Origin: Anaeromyxobacter diazotrophicus
GTDB lineage: Bacteria > Myxococcota > Myxococcia > Myxococcales > Anaeromyxobacteraceae
Length of the DNA stretch: 64,000 bases
Reading direction: 5' to 3'
Assembly (NCBI RefSeq): GCF_013340205.1
Contig: NZ_BJTG01000001.1
Location: 62,001 to 126,000, forward strand
In this document: one piece after another, positions 31,826 through 41,158 of the stretch
How positions within the stretch are numbered: position 1 is the first letter of the stretch
Layout: each line of letters opens with the position of its first letter
Position numbers and translations under genes: made by a program
The notes under the pieces: model-generated
The model's database searches: none
Seen by the model: only the letters and a program-made list of their open reading frames with translations
What the model was told of the DNA's origin: nothing

Positions 31826-32743
31826 ATGGCGAGCGACATCGGAATCGAGCTGGGGCGCGCGGCGGCGGCGGCGGCGAAGCGGGCGGCCGCGTCGGTGGTG
31901 CGGATCGACGGCGGCGCGCGGTACTCGGCGTCGGGGGTGGTCTGGTCGGCCGACGGCGTCGTGGTCACCGCCGGCCACGGGCTGCACGGCGCGGACGAGG
32001 TGGCGCTCGGGCTGCCGGACGGCTCCGCCGCCCGCGGCGAGGTGGCGGGGCGCGATCCGGCGACCGACCTGGCGGTGGTGCGCACGGGCGCGTCCGGCCT
32101 CGCGCCCGCGGCCTGGGCGGAGGGCGAGCCGGAGGTGGGCGAGCTCGTGCTGGCGGTCACCCGCCCCGGCCGCGGCCCGCGCGCCGGGCTCGGGGTGGTG
32201 GCGCGCACCGGCGGCGCCTGGCGCACCGCCGGCGGCGGCCCGGTCGACCGCTACGTCGAGCTCGACGTGGCGCTGCAGCCGGGGTTCTCGGGCGGCCTCG
32301 CCGCCGACCTGGCCGGGCGCGGCGTGGGGCTCACCAGCGCCGGCCTCGTCCGCGGCACCGCGCTGGCGGTGCCGCCCCCCACGCTCCGCCGCGTGGTCGA
32401 GGCGATCCTCGCGCACGGCGAGGTGCGGCGCGGCTACCTGGGCCTCGCGAGCCTGCCGGTGCGGTTGCCGCCGAGGGCGGCCGCGCTGGCGGGGCAGGAG
32501 ACGGCGCTCCTCGTGACCGCGGTGGAGGAGGAGAGCCCGGCCGGGCGCGCCGGCCTCGGCTTGGGCGATCTGCTCCTGGCGCTGGGCGGCGCGCCGCTGG
32601 CCGACCTGTCGGATCTGTGGCCGGCGCTGGAGGAGGCGCGGATCGGGAGCGCGGTGCGCGCGCGGTTCGTCCGAGGAGGCGCGGTCCAGGAGGCGGAGCT
32701 CGTCGTCGGCGTGCGGGAGCGGGCGCGGGGGGCGCGGCCGTGA
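31826..32743 (+). CDS. Trypsin-like serine protease with PDZ domain, HtrA-like (first of pair)
   Basis: 305 residues from ATG 31826. A chymotrypsin-fold protease domain has the triad His51 (VVTAGHGLHG), Asp81 (DPATDLAVV) and Ser155 (QPGFSGG, where most HtrA proteins have GNSGG). A single PDZ domain follows (RRGYLGLASLPVRL, ESPAGRAGLGLGDLLLALGG). HtrA/Deg proteases handle misfolded proteins and are normally exported, but this protein has no signal peptide or membrane helix: it opens with SDIGIELGRAAAAAAKRAAA. It is therefore predicted to act in the cytoplasm. The end overlaps the second protease gene as GTGA, so the two are made together and may form mixed oligomers. Confidence 0.85.
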   Translation: MASDIGIELGRAAAAAAKRAAASVVRIDGGARYSASGVVWSADGVVVTAGHGLHGADEVALGLPDGSAARGEVAGRDPATDLAVVRTGASGLAPAAWAEGEPEVGELVLAVTRPGRGPRAGLGVVARTGGAWRTAGGGPVDRYVELDVALQPGFSGGLAADLAGRGVGLTSAGLVRGTALAVPPPTLRRVVEAILAHGEVRRGYLGLASLPVRLPPRAAALAGQETALLVTAVEEESPAGRAGLGLGDLLLALGGAPLADLSDLWPALEEARIGSAVRARFVRGGAVQEAELVVGVRERARGARP

Positions 32744-33645
32744 CGGCGCTCGGAGCGCTCTCGCGCGACCTCGAGGCGCTGGTCGCGCGCGCCGCGCCCT
32801 CGGTGGTCGGCGTCGAGCAGCGGCGCGGGCACGGCTCGGGGTTCGTCCTCGCGCCCGACGGCTACCTGCTCACCAACGCGCACGTCGCGCGCGGGGCGGA
32901 GCCGCTCCACGTCCGGCGCTCCGGCTCCGAGCCGCTGCCGGCGGAGCGGGTGGGTCTCGACGCGCGCACCGATCTGGCGGTGCTGCGGGTGCCCGCGTCC
33001 GGCCTCGCGCCGCTCGCGCTGGCGGACCGCCGGCCCCTCGCGCCAGGCGCGCTGGTGATCGCCATCGGCAACCCGCTCGGCTTCGAGCGCTCGGTCACGA
33101 TGGGCGTCGTCTCGGCGCTCTACCGCACGCTCCCGGCCCCGGACGGCGGCGCGCTCGACGGGTTGCTCCAGACCGACGCGGCGGTGAACCCGGGGAACTC
33201 GGGCGGCCCGCTCCTCTCGGCGGAGGGCGAGGTGGTGGGCGTCACCACCGCCATGCTGCCCTGGGCGCACGGCATGGCCTTCGCCATCCCGGCCCGGACC
33301 GCGAGCTGGGTGGCGGCGGTGCTGATCCGCGACGGGGAGGTGCGACGGCCCTACCTCGGGATCGCCGCCCGCGGGGAGGACCTCGCGCCGGCCGCGGCGT
33401 CCGCGCTGCGGCGCACCCGCGGGGTCCGCGTGCTGCGGGTGGAGGGCGGCTCGGCCGCCGAGGCCGGGGGCGTCCGGCCCGGCGACCTCCTCGCCGCGGC
33501 CAACGGCGACGACGTCGCGGCGCTCGACGACCTGCAGCGCGTGCTGGTGCTGACGCCCGCGCCCGAGCTCGCTCTCGACGTGCTGCGCGACGGGGCGCCG
33601 CTGCGGCTCGCGCTGCGCCCCGGCCCCGCCCGCCGCGCGGCGTGA
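32740..33645 (+). CDS. Trypsin-like serine protease with PDZ domain, HtrA-like (second of pair)
   Basis: 301 residues from a GTG that overlaps the previous stop codon. The triad is His48 (LLTNAHVARG), Asp78 (DARTDLAVL) and Ser154 in the canonical NPGNSGGPL. The substrate-binding region AIGNPLGFERSVTMGVVSAL and the regulatory loop around TTAMLPWAHGMAFAIP are well preserved. One PDZ domain follows (RRPYLGIAARGEDL, VRPGDLLAAANGDDVAALDD). Like its neighbour it lacks a signal peptide. It is closer to typical DegP/DegS sequences than the first protein, which suggests an ancient duplication followed by divergence of the upstream copy. Confidence 0.88.
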   Translation: MTALGALSRDLEALVARAAPSVVGVEQRRGHGSGFVLAPDGYLLTNAHVARGAEPLHVRRSGSEPLPAERVGLDARTDLAVLRVPASGLAPLALADRRPLAPGALVIAIGNPLGFERSVTMGVVSALYRTLPAPDGGALDGLLQTDAAVNPGNSGGPLLSAEGEVVGVTTAMLPWAHGMAFAIPARTASWVAAVLIRDGEVRRPYLGIAARGEDLAPAAASALRRTRGVRVLRVEGGSAAEAGGVRPGDLLAAANGDDVAALDDLQRVLVLTPAPELALDVLRDGAPLRLALRPGPARRAA

Positions 33646-33704
33646 CGCGACGGCCCGCGGCGCGGACGCCGCGGGCCGGTCGCTGGCCGGAGCGGCCGCT
33701 TCCG

Positions 33705-34496
33705 CTACTGGCCGGCCGGGTGGCGCGCCTGGCGCGCGCCCATGTCGCGCGAGATCTTCTGCGCGTCCTTGAGGTGCCCCTCCATCTTCTTCTCCGCCTT
33801 CTCGAGCAGCTTCGCGTACTCCTTGTCGCTCCCGTGCTTCGCCTGCTCGGCGGCGGTCTTCACCGCGCTCACGTCCTTCGTGTGGTCCTCCACCATCATC
33901 TGCATGTAGTGCCGGTCGGCCTGGGCGCCGTGCATCCCCTTCAGCTCGTCGAGCATGGTCTGGTGCTCGCTCGTCTTGGACGCGTACTCCGGCGCGCTCG
34001 TGAGCTGCAGGTCGTGCTTCTGCGCGAACGCGTTCGCGTCCTTGTCCATCGCGCCGTGGTCGTCGACCATCTTCTTCGCGAAGTCCTTCACCTTGGAGTT
34101 CGTCGCGTGCGCGCGCATCCAGGTGCCGGCCTGGACCTCGAGCTCGTTCCCCGCGTGCATCTTGGCGAGGGTGCTCGTCATCTCGCTCGTGTCGCCCGGG
34201 GTCCCGCTCCGGGCCGTGGCCGCCGTGTCCGAGCCGGTCGCTCCGGTCGTGCCCTGGGTGGTCATGTCGCTGCGTGCGCCGCCCGCGCCGGGCGCGGTCG
34301 TCTGGTCACGAGGCCCCGTCCCGGTGCCCTCTTGCATGTCGGCGTTCGCCGGCGTCCTCGAGCCCGCGCTCGAGCTCGTGTCCTTGCCGCCGCCGGCTCC
34401 GGCGCCCCCGCCCCCTGCGCCGCCCGCGCCCTGCGCGGCCGCGAGCCCCATCCAGCCGGCGCCGAGCGCCAGCGCCAACCACTTCGTCCTTGCCAT
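33705..34496 (-). CDS. DUF4142-domain exported protein
   Basis: 263 residues from ATG 34496, preceded by AGGAGG. The N-terminus is a signal peptide (TKWLALALGAGWMGLAAAQG). Residues ~20-105 are a disordered linker very rich in Gly, Ser, Thr and Asp ([20 protein letters not shown], then GTTGATGSDTAATARSGTPG). The C-terminal DUF4142 domain is a ferritin-like four-helix bundle: LAKMHAGNELEVQAGTWMRA, SKVKDFAKKMVDDHGAMDKD, LDELKGMHGAQADRHYMQMM, VEDHTKDVSAVKTAAEQAKH. Such proteins are periplasmic and of unknown function; the His and Met residues in MVDDHGAM and HYMQMMVEDH could bind metal. The linker makes it longer than most members. Confidence 0.85.
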   Translation of the reverse strand: MARTKWLALALGAGWMGLAAAQGAGGAGGGGAGAGGGKDTSSSAGSRTPANADMQEGTGTGPRDQTTAPGAGGARSDMTTQGTTGATGSDTAATARSGTPGDTSEMTSTLAKMHAGNELEVQAGTWMRAHATNSKVKDFAKKMVDDHGAMDKDANAFAQKHDLQLTSAPEYASKTSEHQTMLDELKGMHGAQADRHYMQMMVEDHTKDVSAVKTAAEQAKHGSDKEYAKLLEKAEKKMEGHLKDAQKISRDMGARQARHPAGQ

Positions 34497-34669
34497 GCCG
34501 TTCCCCCTCCTGCGTGGTGGTTCGCAGAGAAAGATGGGGACCGGAAGGAGGCCCACCAAGCCCCCGGCGGCGCGCGGCCGGCAGGGCGTGCGCCGCGGGC
34601 GCGGGCGGGCAGGCGGACGAACGGTGAAGATCGCAGACTGGCCAGGGAGCGGCGCCCCGGCCGCCGGCG

Positions 34670-35230
34670 CTACATGAGGCCGAGCGTGAGGCGCGCCGCC
34701 TCGGTCATCCGGCTCTGGTCCCACGGCGGGTCGAAGACGAGCTGGACGTCGACGTCGGCCACCCCCGGCACGCGCTCGACCTTGCTCCGCACGTCCTCCA
34801 CCAGCACCGGCCCGACGCCGCAGCCGGGGGCGGTGAGCGTCATGACCACGAGCACCTTCGCGCCGTCGGGCGACGGCTCGGAGGCGACGTGGTAGACGAG
34901 CCCGAGGTCGACGATGCTGGCTGGGATCTCCGGATCGTAGACGGTCTTGAGCTCGTTCCACACCTTCTGCTCGTCGAAGGGGCCCTCGCTCCGCGTCGCG
35001 CGCGCGGCCTCGGCCTTGGCGGCCAGCTCCACGTACTCGGGGCCGAGCGCGTCCGCGTCGGCGGCGAGGATGCGCGCCAGCCCGCCGCGCTCCGTCATCA
35101 CCGTGACGTTGCCGTCGAGGACCTGCTGCGGGATGACGTACGAGCCCGGCTCGAGGCGCACCAGGAAGCCGCTCGGGATCTGGGTGGCGTCGCAGCCGCG
35201 CTTGAGGAGGACGGGTTCCCTGCGCTCCAT
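34670..35230 (-). CDS. sufT: Iron-sulfur cluster assembly protein SufT
   Basis: 186 residues. SufT carries a DUF59/MIP18 domain and helps Fe-S cluster maturation or delivery. The N-terminal part (KRGCDATQIPSGFLVRLEPG, SYVIPQQVLDGNVTVMTERG) is the SufT-specific region. The C-terminal DUF59 domain has KTVYDPEIPASIVDLGLVYH, LTAPGCGVGPVLVEDVRSKV with the conserved Cys in PGCG, and VQLVFDPPWDQSRMTE. It lies 3 bases behind sufU and is the last gene of the suf operon. SufT is common at this end of suf operons in Actinobacteria, Firmicutes and some Proteobacteria. Confidence 0.93.
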   Translation of the reverse strand: MERREPVLLKRGCDATQIPSGFLVRLEPGSYVIPQQVLDGNVTVMTERGGLARILAADADALGPEYVELAAKAEAARATRSEGPFDEQKVWNELKTVYDPEIPASIVDLGLVYHVASEPSPDGAKVLVVMTLTAPGCGVGPVLVEDVRSKVERVPGVADVDVQLVFDPPWDQSRMTEAARLTLGLM

Positions 35231-35233
35231 CGT

Positions 35234-35686
35234 CTACTCCGTGGTGACGACCTTCTGCTGGGTGGCGAGCGCGTTCCGGAGCGTGTGCCAGACGAGGCTC
35301 GCGCACTTGACGCGGGTGGGGAACTCGCAGACGCCCGAGAGCGCCGCCAGCTTCCCCAGCTCGGAGGCGGGCACCTTGTCCGGCCCCTCGGTCACGAGGG
35401 TGTGGAAGCGCGAGAAGAGCTGCTCCGCCTCCGCCACGGTGTGGCCCTTCACCGCCGAGGTCATGAGGGAGGCGGAGGCCTTCGAGATGGCGCAGCCGGA
35501 GCCCTCGAAGGCGATGTCCTGGATGCGCTCCCCGTCGAGCTTCACGTAGAGCTTGAAGTGATCGCCGCAGAGGGGGTTCAGGCCCTCCGCCTGCCGGTCG
35601 GCGTCCGGGATGACCCGGAAGTTCCTCGGCTTGCGGCCGTGGTCGAGGATCACCTCCTGGTACAGGTCGTCCAGTTCCGAGCTCAT
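35234..35686 (-). CDS. sufU: SUF system scaffold/sulfur-transfer protein SufU
   Basis: 150 residues from ATG 35686, which overlaps the sufS stop codon as ATGA. SufU takes persulfide sulfur from SufS, with a Zn site that depends on three cysteines and an Asp. All are present: LNPLCGDHFKLYVKLDG, EGSGCAISKASASLM, and CEFPTRVKCASLVWHTL. The RVKCA Cys with the insert before it marks SufU, as opposed to IscU. The opening LDDLYQEVILDHGRKPRNF is characteristic. With SufS it should form the sulfur-donating pair for SufBCD. Confidence 0.95.
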   Translation of the reverse strand: MSSELDDLYQEVILDHGRKPRNFRVIPDADRQAEGLNPLCGDHFKLYVKLDGERIQDIAFEGSGCAISKASASLMTSAVKGHTVAEAEQLFSRFHTLVTEGPDKVPASELGKLAALSGVCEFPTRVKCASLVWHTLRNALATQQKVVTTE

Positions 35687-36966
35687 GCGAACATCCTTCT
35701 CACCTTCTCGAGTCCCGCCGCCAGGGCGTCGATCTCGGCGGTCGTATTGTAGATCCCCAGCGACGCGCGCGCCGTGGCGGGCACGCCGAGGCGCGCCATG
35801 AGCGGCTGGGCGCAGTGGTGGCCGGTGCGGATGGCGATCCCCTCGCGGTCGAGGACGGTCCCGATGTCGTGCGGGTGGATGTCGTCCATCACGAACGACA
35901 GGACGGCCGCCTTGCCCGGCGCCGTGCCCAGGATCCGCAGCCCGGGGATGCGGCCGAGCTGCTCCGTGCCGTAGGCGAGCACCTCGTCCTCGTGGCGCCA
36001 GGCCGCCTCCCGCGGCAGGGCCTCCAGCCAGTCGAGCGCCGCGCCGAGCCCCACCGCCCCCGCCATGTTGGGCGTCCCCGCCTCGAACTTGTAGGGGATC
36101 TGGTTGTAGATGGTCTTCTCGAAGGCCACCGAGAGGATCATGTCGCCGCCGCCCTGCCAGGGCGGCATGGCCTCGAGGTGCTCGGCCCGCCCGTAGAGCA
36201 CGCCGATGCCGGTCGGCCCGTAGATCTTGTGCCCGCTGAACGCGTAGAAGTCGCAGCCGAGGTCCTGCACGTCGGCCGGGACGTGCGGCGCGCCCTGCGC
36301 CCCGTCCACCAGCACCGGCACCCCGCGGGCGTGGGCCAGCTCGACGACGCGCTTCACCGGGTTCACGGTGCCGAGCGCGTTCGACACGTGCGACACCGCC
36401 ACGAGGCGCGTGCGCGGGCCGATGCGCCTCTCGAGCTCGTCGAGGAGGAGCACCCCGCGGTCGTCGATGGGCGCCACCACCAGCTTCGCGCCCTTCTCCT
36501 CGCACAGCATCTGCCAGGGGACGATGTTGGAGTGGTGCTCCATGGCGGAGACGAGCACCTCGTCGCCCGCGCCCACCCGCTGCTTGCCGAAGGTGAAGGC
36601 GACCAGGTTGATGGCCTCGGTCGTGCCGCGCACGAAGACGATCTCGCGCGACTCGCGCGCGTTGAGGAACCGGCGCACCCGTTCGCGCGCGCCCTCGTAG
36701 GAGGCGGTCGCCTTCTCGGACAGGAAGTGCACGCCGCGGTGCACGTTGGCGTTCTCCTGGTCGAAGAAGCGCGCCATCGCCTCCACCACCTGGCGCGGGC
36801 GCTGGGTGGTGGCGGCGCTGTCGAGGTAGACGAGCGGCTTGCCGCGCACGGGCCGGGCCAGGATGGGGAAGTCGCAGCGCACGCGCTCGACGTCGAACCC
36901 GTCGGCGACCGGCTTGTGCAGCGTCACCACTTCCGCCTCGGGCGGGCTGGGATGGACCACCCTCAT
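35683..36966 (-). CDS. sufS: Cysteine desulfurase SufS
   Basis: 427 residues from ATG 36966, overlapping the sufD stop as ATGA. It is a PLP enzyme that takes sulfur from cysteine. The class-II desulfurase core is complete: VYLDSAATTQRPRQVVEAM, NANVHRGVHFLSEKATASYE, VSAMEHHSNIVPWQ, DGAQGAPHVPADVQDLGCDF, the PLP-binding Lys in YAFSGHKIYGPTG (about residue 240) and the persulfide Cys in RTGHHCAQPLM (about residue 380). The short Cys-loop RTGHHCAQPLM marks the SufS group. The N-terminal 25 residues before the enzyme core are variable. Confidence 0.96.
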   Translation of the reverse strand: MRVVHPSPPEAEVVTLHKPVADGFDVERVRCDFPILARPVRGKPLVYLDSAATTQRPRQVVEAMARFFDQENANVHRGVHFLSEKATASYEGARERVRRFLNARESREIVFVRGTTEAINLVAFTFGKQRVGAGDEVLVSAMEHHSNIVPWQMLCEEKGAKLVVAPIDDRGVLLLDELERRIGPRTRLVAVSHVSNALGTVNPVKRVVELAHARGVPVLVDGAQGAPHVPADVQDLGCDFYAFSGHKIYGPTGIGVLYGRAEHLEAMPPWQGGGDMILSVAFEKTIYNQIPYKFEAGTPNMAGAVGLGAALDWLEALPREAAWRHEDEVLAYGTEQLGRIPGLRILGTAPGKAAVLSFVMDDIHPHDIGTVLDREGIAIRTGHHCAQPLMARLGVPATARASLGIYNTTAEIDALAAGLEKVRRMFA

Positions 36967-38252
36967 GCGACCTCCCTCAGCAGCTCGCCCGAAGGGAGCC
37001 GCGCCGTGACCGCCCGGCGCACGCGCGCCCGGAGCTCCTCCGGGCCGACCCGCTGCACCAGCTCGGCGGCGAAGGCCCAGGTGAGGAGCGCGCGGGCCAG
37101 CGGCTCCGAGATCCCGCGCGAGCGCAGGTAGAAGAGCTGATCGGGCGAGAGCTGGCCCACCGACCCGCCGTGCGAGCACTTCACGTCGTCGGCCAGGATC
37201 TCGAGCTGCGGCTTCGTGTCGACCACCGCGTCGTCCGAGAGGAGCAGGCTCGAGCTCACCTGGCCCGCGTCGGTCTTCTGTGCGCCGGGCCGGACCAGGA
37301 TCCGGCCGGCGAACACGCCGCGGGCGGTGTCGCCGAGGATGCCCTTGAAGACCTCGCGGCTCGTGCAGCGCGGGCTGGCGTGGTCGACGTGGACGAAGTG
37401 ATCGTGGAGCTGGGTGCCCGAGGAGACGTTCAGGCCGTGCAGGTCGCACCTCGCCTGCTCGGCGGCGAGCAGCGCGCGCGCCTCGACCCGCGCCAGGCGC
37501 CCCCCGAGCGCGATGGACTGCCCCACGAAGCGGCTGGCGGCGCCCTGCGTCAGCTGCAGCGCGCTCACGTGGAACGCCTCGGGGGCGTCCTCCTGCAGCC
37601 GGTCGTGCTCGAGCTGCGCGCCCGCGCCCAGGGCGACCTCGGTGACGGCGTTCACCAGGTAGGCGCCGCGGCCCTGGTAGTGCTCGACCACCGTGGCCTG
37701 CGCGCCATCGCCGAGGGCGATGAGGTTCCGAGGGTGGCTGGCGGTGGACCCACCGCCGGCGTGCGAGCAGAACACGAGGTGCAGCGTGGGCTGGCACTTC
37801 ACCCCAGCGTCGAGCTCCACCAGCGCGCCGTCGTCGAACAGGGCGGCGTTCAGCGCGACGAACGCGGGGCGGGCCCCCGCGCCGCCGACGCCGAGGCGCG
37901 GCTCGACCGCCGCGGGCCGCTCGCGCAGCGCCGCGGCGAGGCTCGAGAGCCGGACTCCGGCGGGGAGCCCCGCCAGGTCGCTCGCGGCGGGGTCCAGCCG
38001 GCCGTTCGCGAACACGAGCCGCGGCGCCGGCGGCAGGTCGGCGCCGGCGGCGCGCCCGGCGGGCGCGGGCGCGAAGGCCTGCGCCGCCAGCGGCGCCAGG
38101 TTGGTGAAGCGCCAGTCCTCGTCCTTCGCGGTGGGGAGCTTCCCCGCCAGGAAGGCGTCGCGCCCCGCGGCGCGCAGCGCGGCCAGGAAGCCGGGCTCCC
38201 CACCGCGCGGGAGCGCGAGCTGCGCCGCGAAGCTCTGCTCCGCGGTGTTCAC
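36963..38252 (-). CDS. sufD: Fe-S cluster assembly protein SufD
   Basis: 429 residues from a GTG that overlaps the sufC stop codon. SufD is the partner of SufB in the SufBC2D scaffold complex. It shows the SufB/SufD right-handed beta-helix core in DGALVELDAGVKCQPTLHLV, QATVVEHYQGRGAYLVNAVT and QLEHDRLQEDAPEAFHVSAL, and the C-terminal helices with DDVKCSHGGSVGQLSPDQLF, YLRSRGISEPLARALLTWAF. The His in KCSHG corresponds to the residue required for cluster assembly at the SufB-SufD interface. The N-terminal ~100 residues are less conserved, as is usual. Order sufB-C-D-S-U-T is the common gram-positive and delta-type arrangement. Confidence 0.95.
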   Translation of the reverse strand: MNTAEQSFAAQLALPRGGEPGFLAALRAAGRDAFLAGKLPTAKDEDWRFTNLAPLAAQAFAPAPAGRAAGADLPPAPRLVFANGRLDPAASDLAGLPAGVRLSSLAAALRERPAAVEPRLGVGGAGARPAFVALNAALFDDGALVELDAGVKCQPTLHLVFCSHAGGGSTASHPRNLIALGDGAQATVVEHYQGRGAYLVNAVTEVALGAGAQLEHDRLQEDAPEAFHVSALQLTQGAASRFVGQSIALGGRLARVEARALLAAEQARCDLHGLNVSSGTQLHDHFVHVDHASPRCTSREVFKGILGDTARGVFAGRILVRPGAQKTDAGQVSSSLLLSDDAVVDTKPQLEILADDVKCSHGGSVGQLSPDQLFYLRSRGISEPLARALLTWAFAAELVQRVGPEELRARVRRAVTARLPSGELLREVA

Positions 38253-39028
38253 GGGCGCGCCTCCGCCGGCGCCGTCCGCGGCGGCGGCTCCTTCTCGATC
38301 CAGCCGTAGCCCTTGTGCTCGAGCTCGAGCGCCAGCTCCGGGCCGCCGCTCGTCACGATGCGCCCGGCGGCCATCACGTGCACGTGGTCGGGCCTGATGT
38401 AGTCGAGGAGCCGCTGGTAGTGCGTCACGACGATCATCGCCCGGTCCTTCGACCGGAGCGCGTTGACGCCCTCCGCCACCACCCGCAGGGCGTCGATGTC
38501 GAGGCCGGAGTCGATCTCGTCGAGGACCGCCAGCTTCGGCTCCAGCACCGCCATCTGGACGATCTCGTTCCGCTTCTTCTCGCCGCCCGAGAACCCCTCG
38601 TTCACGCCGCGGTTGGCGAAGGAGGGATCCATCTTCACCAGCTTCATCTTCTCCTTGGCGAGCGCGAGGAAGTCCATCGCGTCGAGCGGCTCCTCGCCGC
38701 GCGCCTTGCGGATCGCGTTGAGCGCGGTGCGCAGGAAGTACATGTTGGCGACGCCCGGGATCTCCACCGGGTACTGGAAGGCGAGGAAGACGCCCTGCGC
38801 GGCGCGCTTCTCCGGGGAGAGCGCCAGCAGGTCCTCGCCCTGGTACAGCACGCGCCCGCCGGTGACCGTGTACGCGTCGCGCCCGGCCAGGACGCCCGCC
38901 AGCGTGCTCTTGCCGGAGCCGTTCGGCCCCATGATGGCGTGCACCTCGCCCGCGCCGACCTCGAGGTCGAGCCCGTGCAGGATCTCCTTGTCCGCCACCT
39001 TCGCCTTGAGTCCCTGGATGCTCAGCAT
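38249..39028 (-). CDS. sufC: Fe-S cluster assembly ATPase SufC
   Basis: 259 residues from ATG 39028. It is the ABC-type ATPase of the SufBC2D complex. Walker A is MGPNGSGKSTLAGVLAG, the ABC signature appears as NEGFSGGEKKRNEI, and Walker B as PKLAVLDEIDSGLDIDAL; the His switch lies in IVVTHYQRLLDYI. The Glu in FSGGE and the DSGLD pattern are typical of SufC and separate it from transport ATPases. An upstream in-frame start at 39079 would add a basic segment encoded inside the palindromic repeat and is rejected. A 21-bp palindrome lies in the 61-base gap to sufB. Confidence 0.96.
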   Translation of the reverse strand: MLSIQGLKAKVADKEILHGLDLEVGAGEVHAIMGPNGSGKSTLAGVLAGRDAYTVTGGRVLYQGEDLLALSPEKRAAQGVFLAFQYPVEIPGVANMYFLRTALNAIRKARGEEPLDAMDFLALAKEKMKLVKMDPSFANRGVNEGFSGGEKKRNEIVQMAVLEPKLAVLDEIDSGLDIDALRVVAEGVNALRSKDRAMIVVTHYQRLLDYIRPDHVHVMAAGRIVTSGGPELALELEHKGYGWIEKEPPPRTAPAEARP

Positions 39029-39054
39029 GTCTCGCCGTTCCCCTCGTTCGCGCC

Positions 39055-39075
39055 GGCGGGGGACGAGCCCCCGCC
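39055..39075. repeat. 21-bp palindromic repeat (PR21), copy 1, between sufB and sufC
   Basis: Arms GGCGGGGG and CCCCCGCC flank the loop ACGAG; CCAC follows. It sits in the only real intergenic gap of the suf operon. It may act as an attenuator or mRNA stabiliser between sufB and sufC. Other copies: 43051, 51005, 62676 and 63015. Confidence 0.85.
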
Positions 39076-39089
39076 CCACGCCACCGCTG

Positions 39090-40525
<1,436 letters not shown>

Positions 40526-40529
<4 letters not shown>

Positions 40530-41047
40530 GGCGTCATTCCCGTGCTGGCGCTGCGTGAGAGGAGGCTCCGGGGCGCGGCGTCCGGCTCGCACCCGGACGG
40601 CACCGGCCGCAGCGCGGGCGCGCCCGGCGCCCCCAGGTGGACGAGCCGCGGGCCCAGCGCGGAGAGGGGGAGGCGCTGCAGCGTGCGCTGGATCGCGCGG
40701 CTGATCGGCCCCCAGTGCCCCTTGGCGAGGCAGGTCGGCTCGAGCGAGCAGCCCCCGTCGAGCACGCTGCACTCCGTGAGGGCGACCGGGCCCTCCAGCG
40801 CCTCGACCACCGCGGCCACCGAGATCGCGTCCGGGGTGAGCGCCAGGCTGTACCCGCCGCGCCGGCCGCGGTGCGAGGTGACGAGGCCCGCCTTCGACAG
40901 TTCTTTCAGGATCTTGGAAGCGGTCGGGAGCGGGACGCGCGAGCAGCGCGCCAGCTCCTGCGCCGTGCGGACGCCCGGCGTCCCACCCTGCGCCAGATGG
41001 GTGAGCAGCACGAGGCCGTAGTCGGTGAGCTTGCTCATCCGCAGCAT
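40526..41047 (-). CDS. Rrf2-family Fe-S regulator of the suf operon
   Basis: 170 or 173 residues; two ATG codons, 41047 and 41038, are possible, and the conserved domain begins at the second ([18 protein letters not shown]). An Rrf2 winged helix ([40 protein letters not shown]) is followed by three cysteines and a His in the spacing of IscR: Cys90, Cys97, Cys103 and His108 counted from the second ATG. These should ligate a 2Fe-2S or 4Fe-4S cluster, so the protein probably reports cluster supply and controls its own operon. The last ~45 residues are a disordered Pro/Ala/Ser-rich tail not found in IscR. It is translationally coupled to sufB. An inverted repeat lies just upstream. Confidence 0.9.
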
Positions 41048-41068
41048 GGGGACCCTGGGGAGCGAATC

Positions 41069-41102
41069 AGAACCGGGCTGGTACGATTAGCGACCGAGTT
41101 CT
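41069..41102. promoter_or_regulatory. Inverted repeat upstream of the Rrf2-suf operon
   Basis: AGAACCGG (41069-41076) and CCGAGTTCT (41094-41102) form an imperfect palindrome with a 17-base spacer. It ends 22 bases upstream of the first Rrf2 ATG on the minus strand. Its position fits an operator for the Rrf2 protein, but the sequence is not a clear copy of the known IscR boxes. Confidence 0.4.
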
Positions 41103-41158
41103 AACGCCGGAGCGCGGCGGCGCATTCGAAATTCGTCCTGAACCGCCCAGCTGGGGGT

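Noticed and set aside
38990-39079. Longer SufC starting at 39079
   Set aside because: The extra residues would be encoded by the palindromic repeat and are not protein-like; the ATG at 39028 begins the conserved domain.
41041-41110. Standard IscR-type binding site upstream of the Rrf2 gene
   Set aside because: An inverted repeat is present, but it does not match the known IscR type 1 or type 2 box well enough to be named as one.
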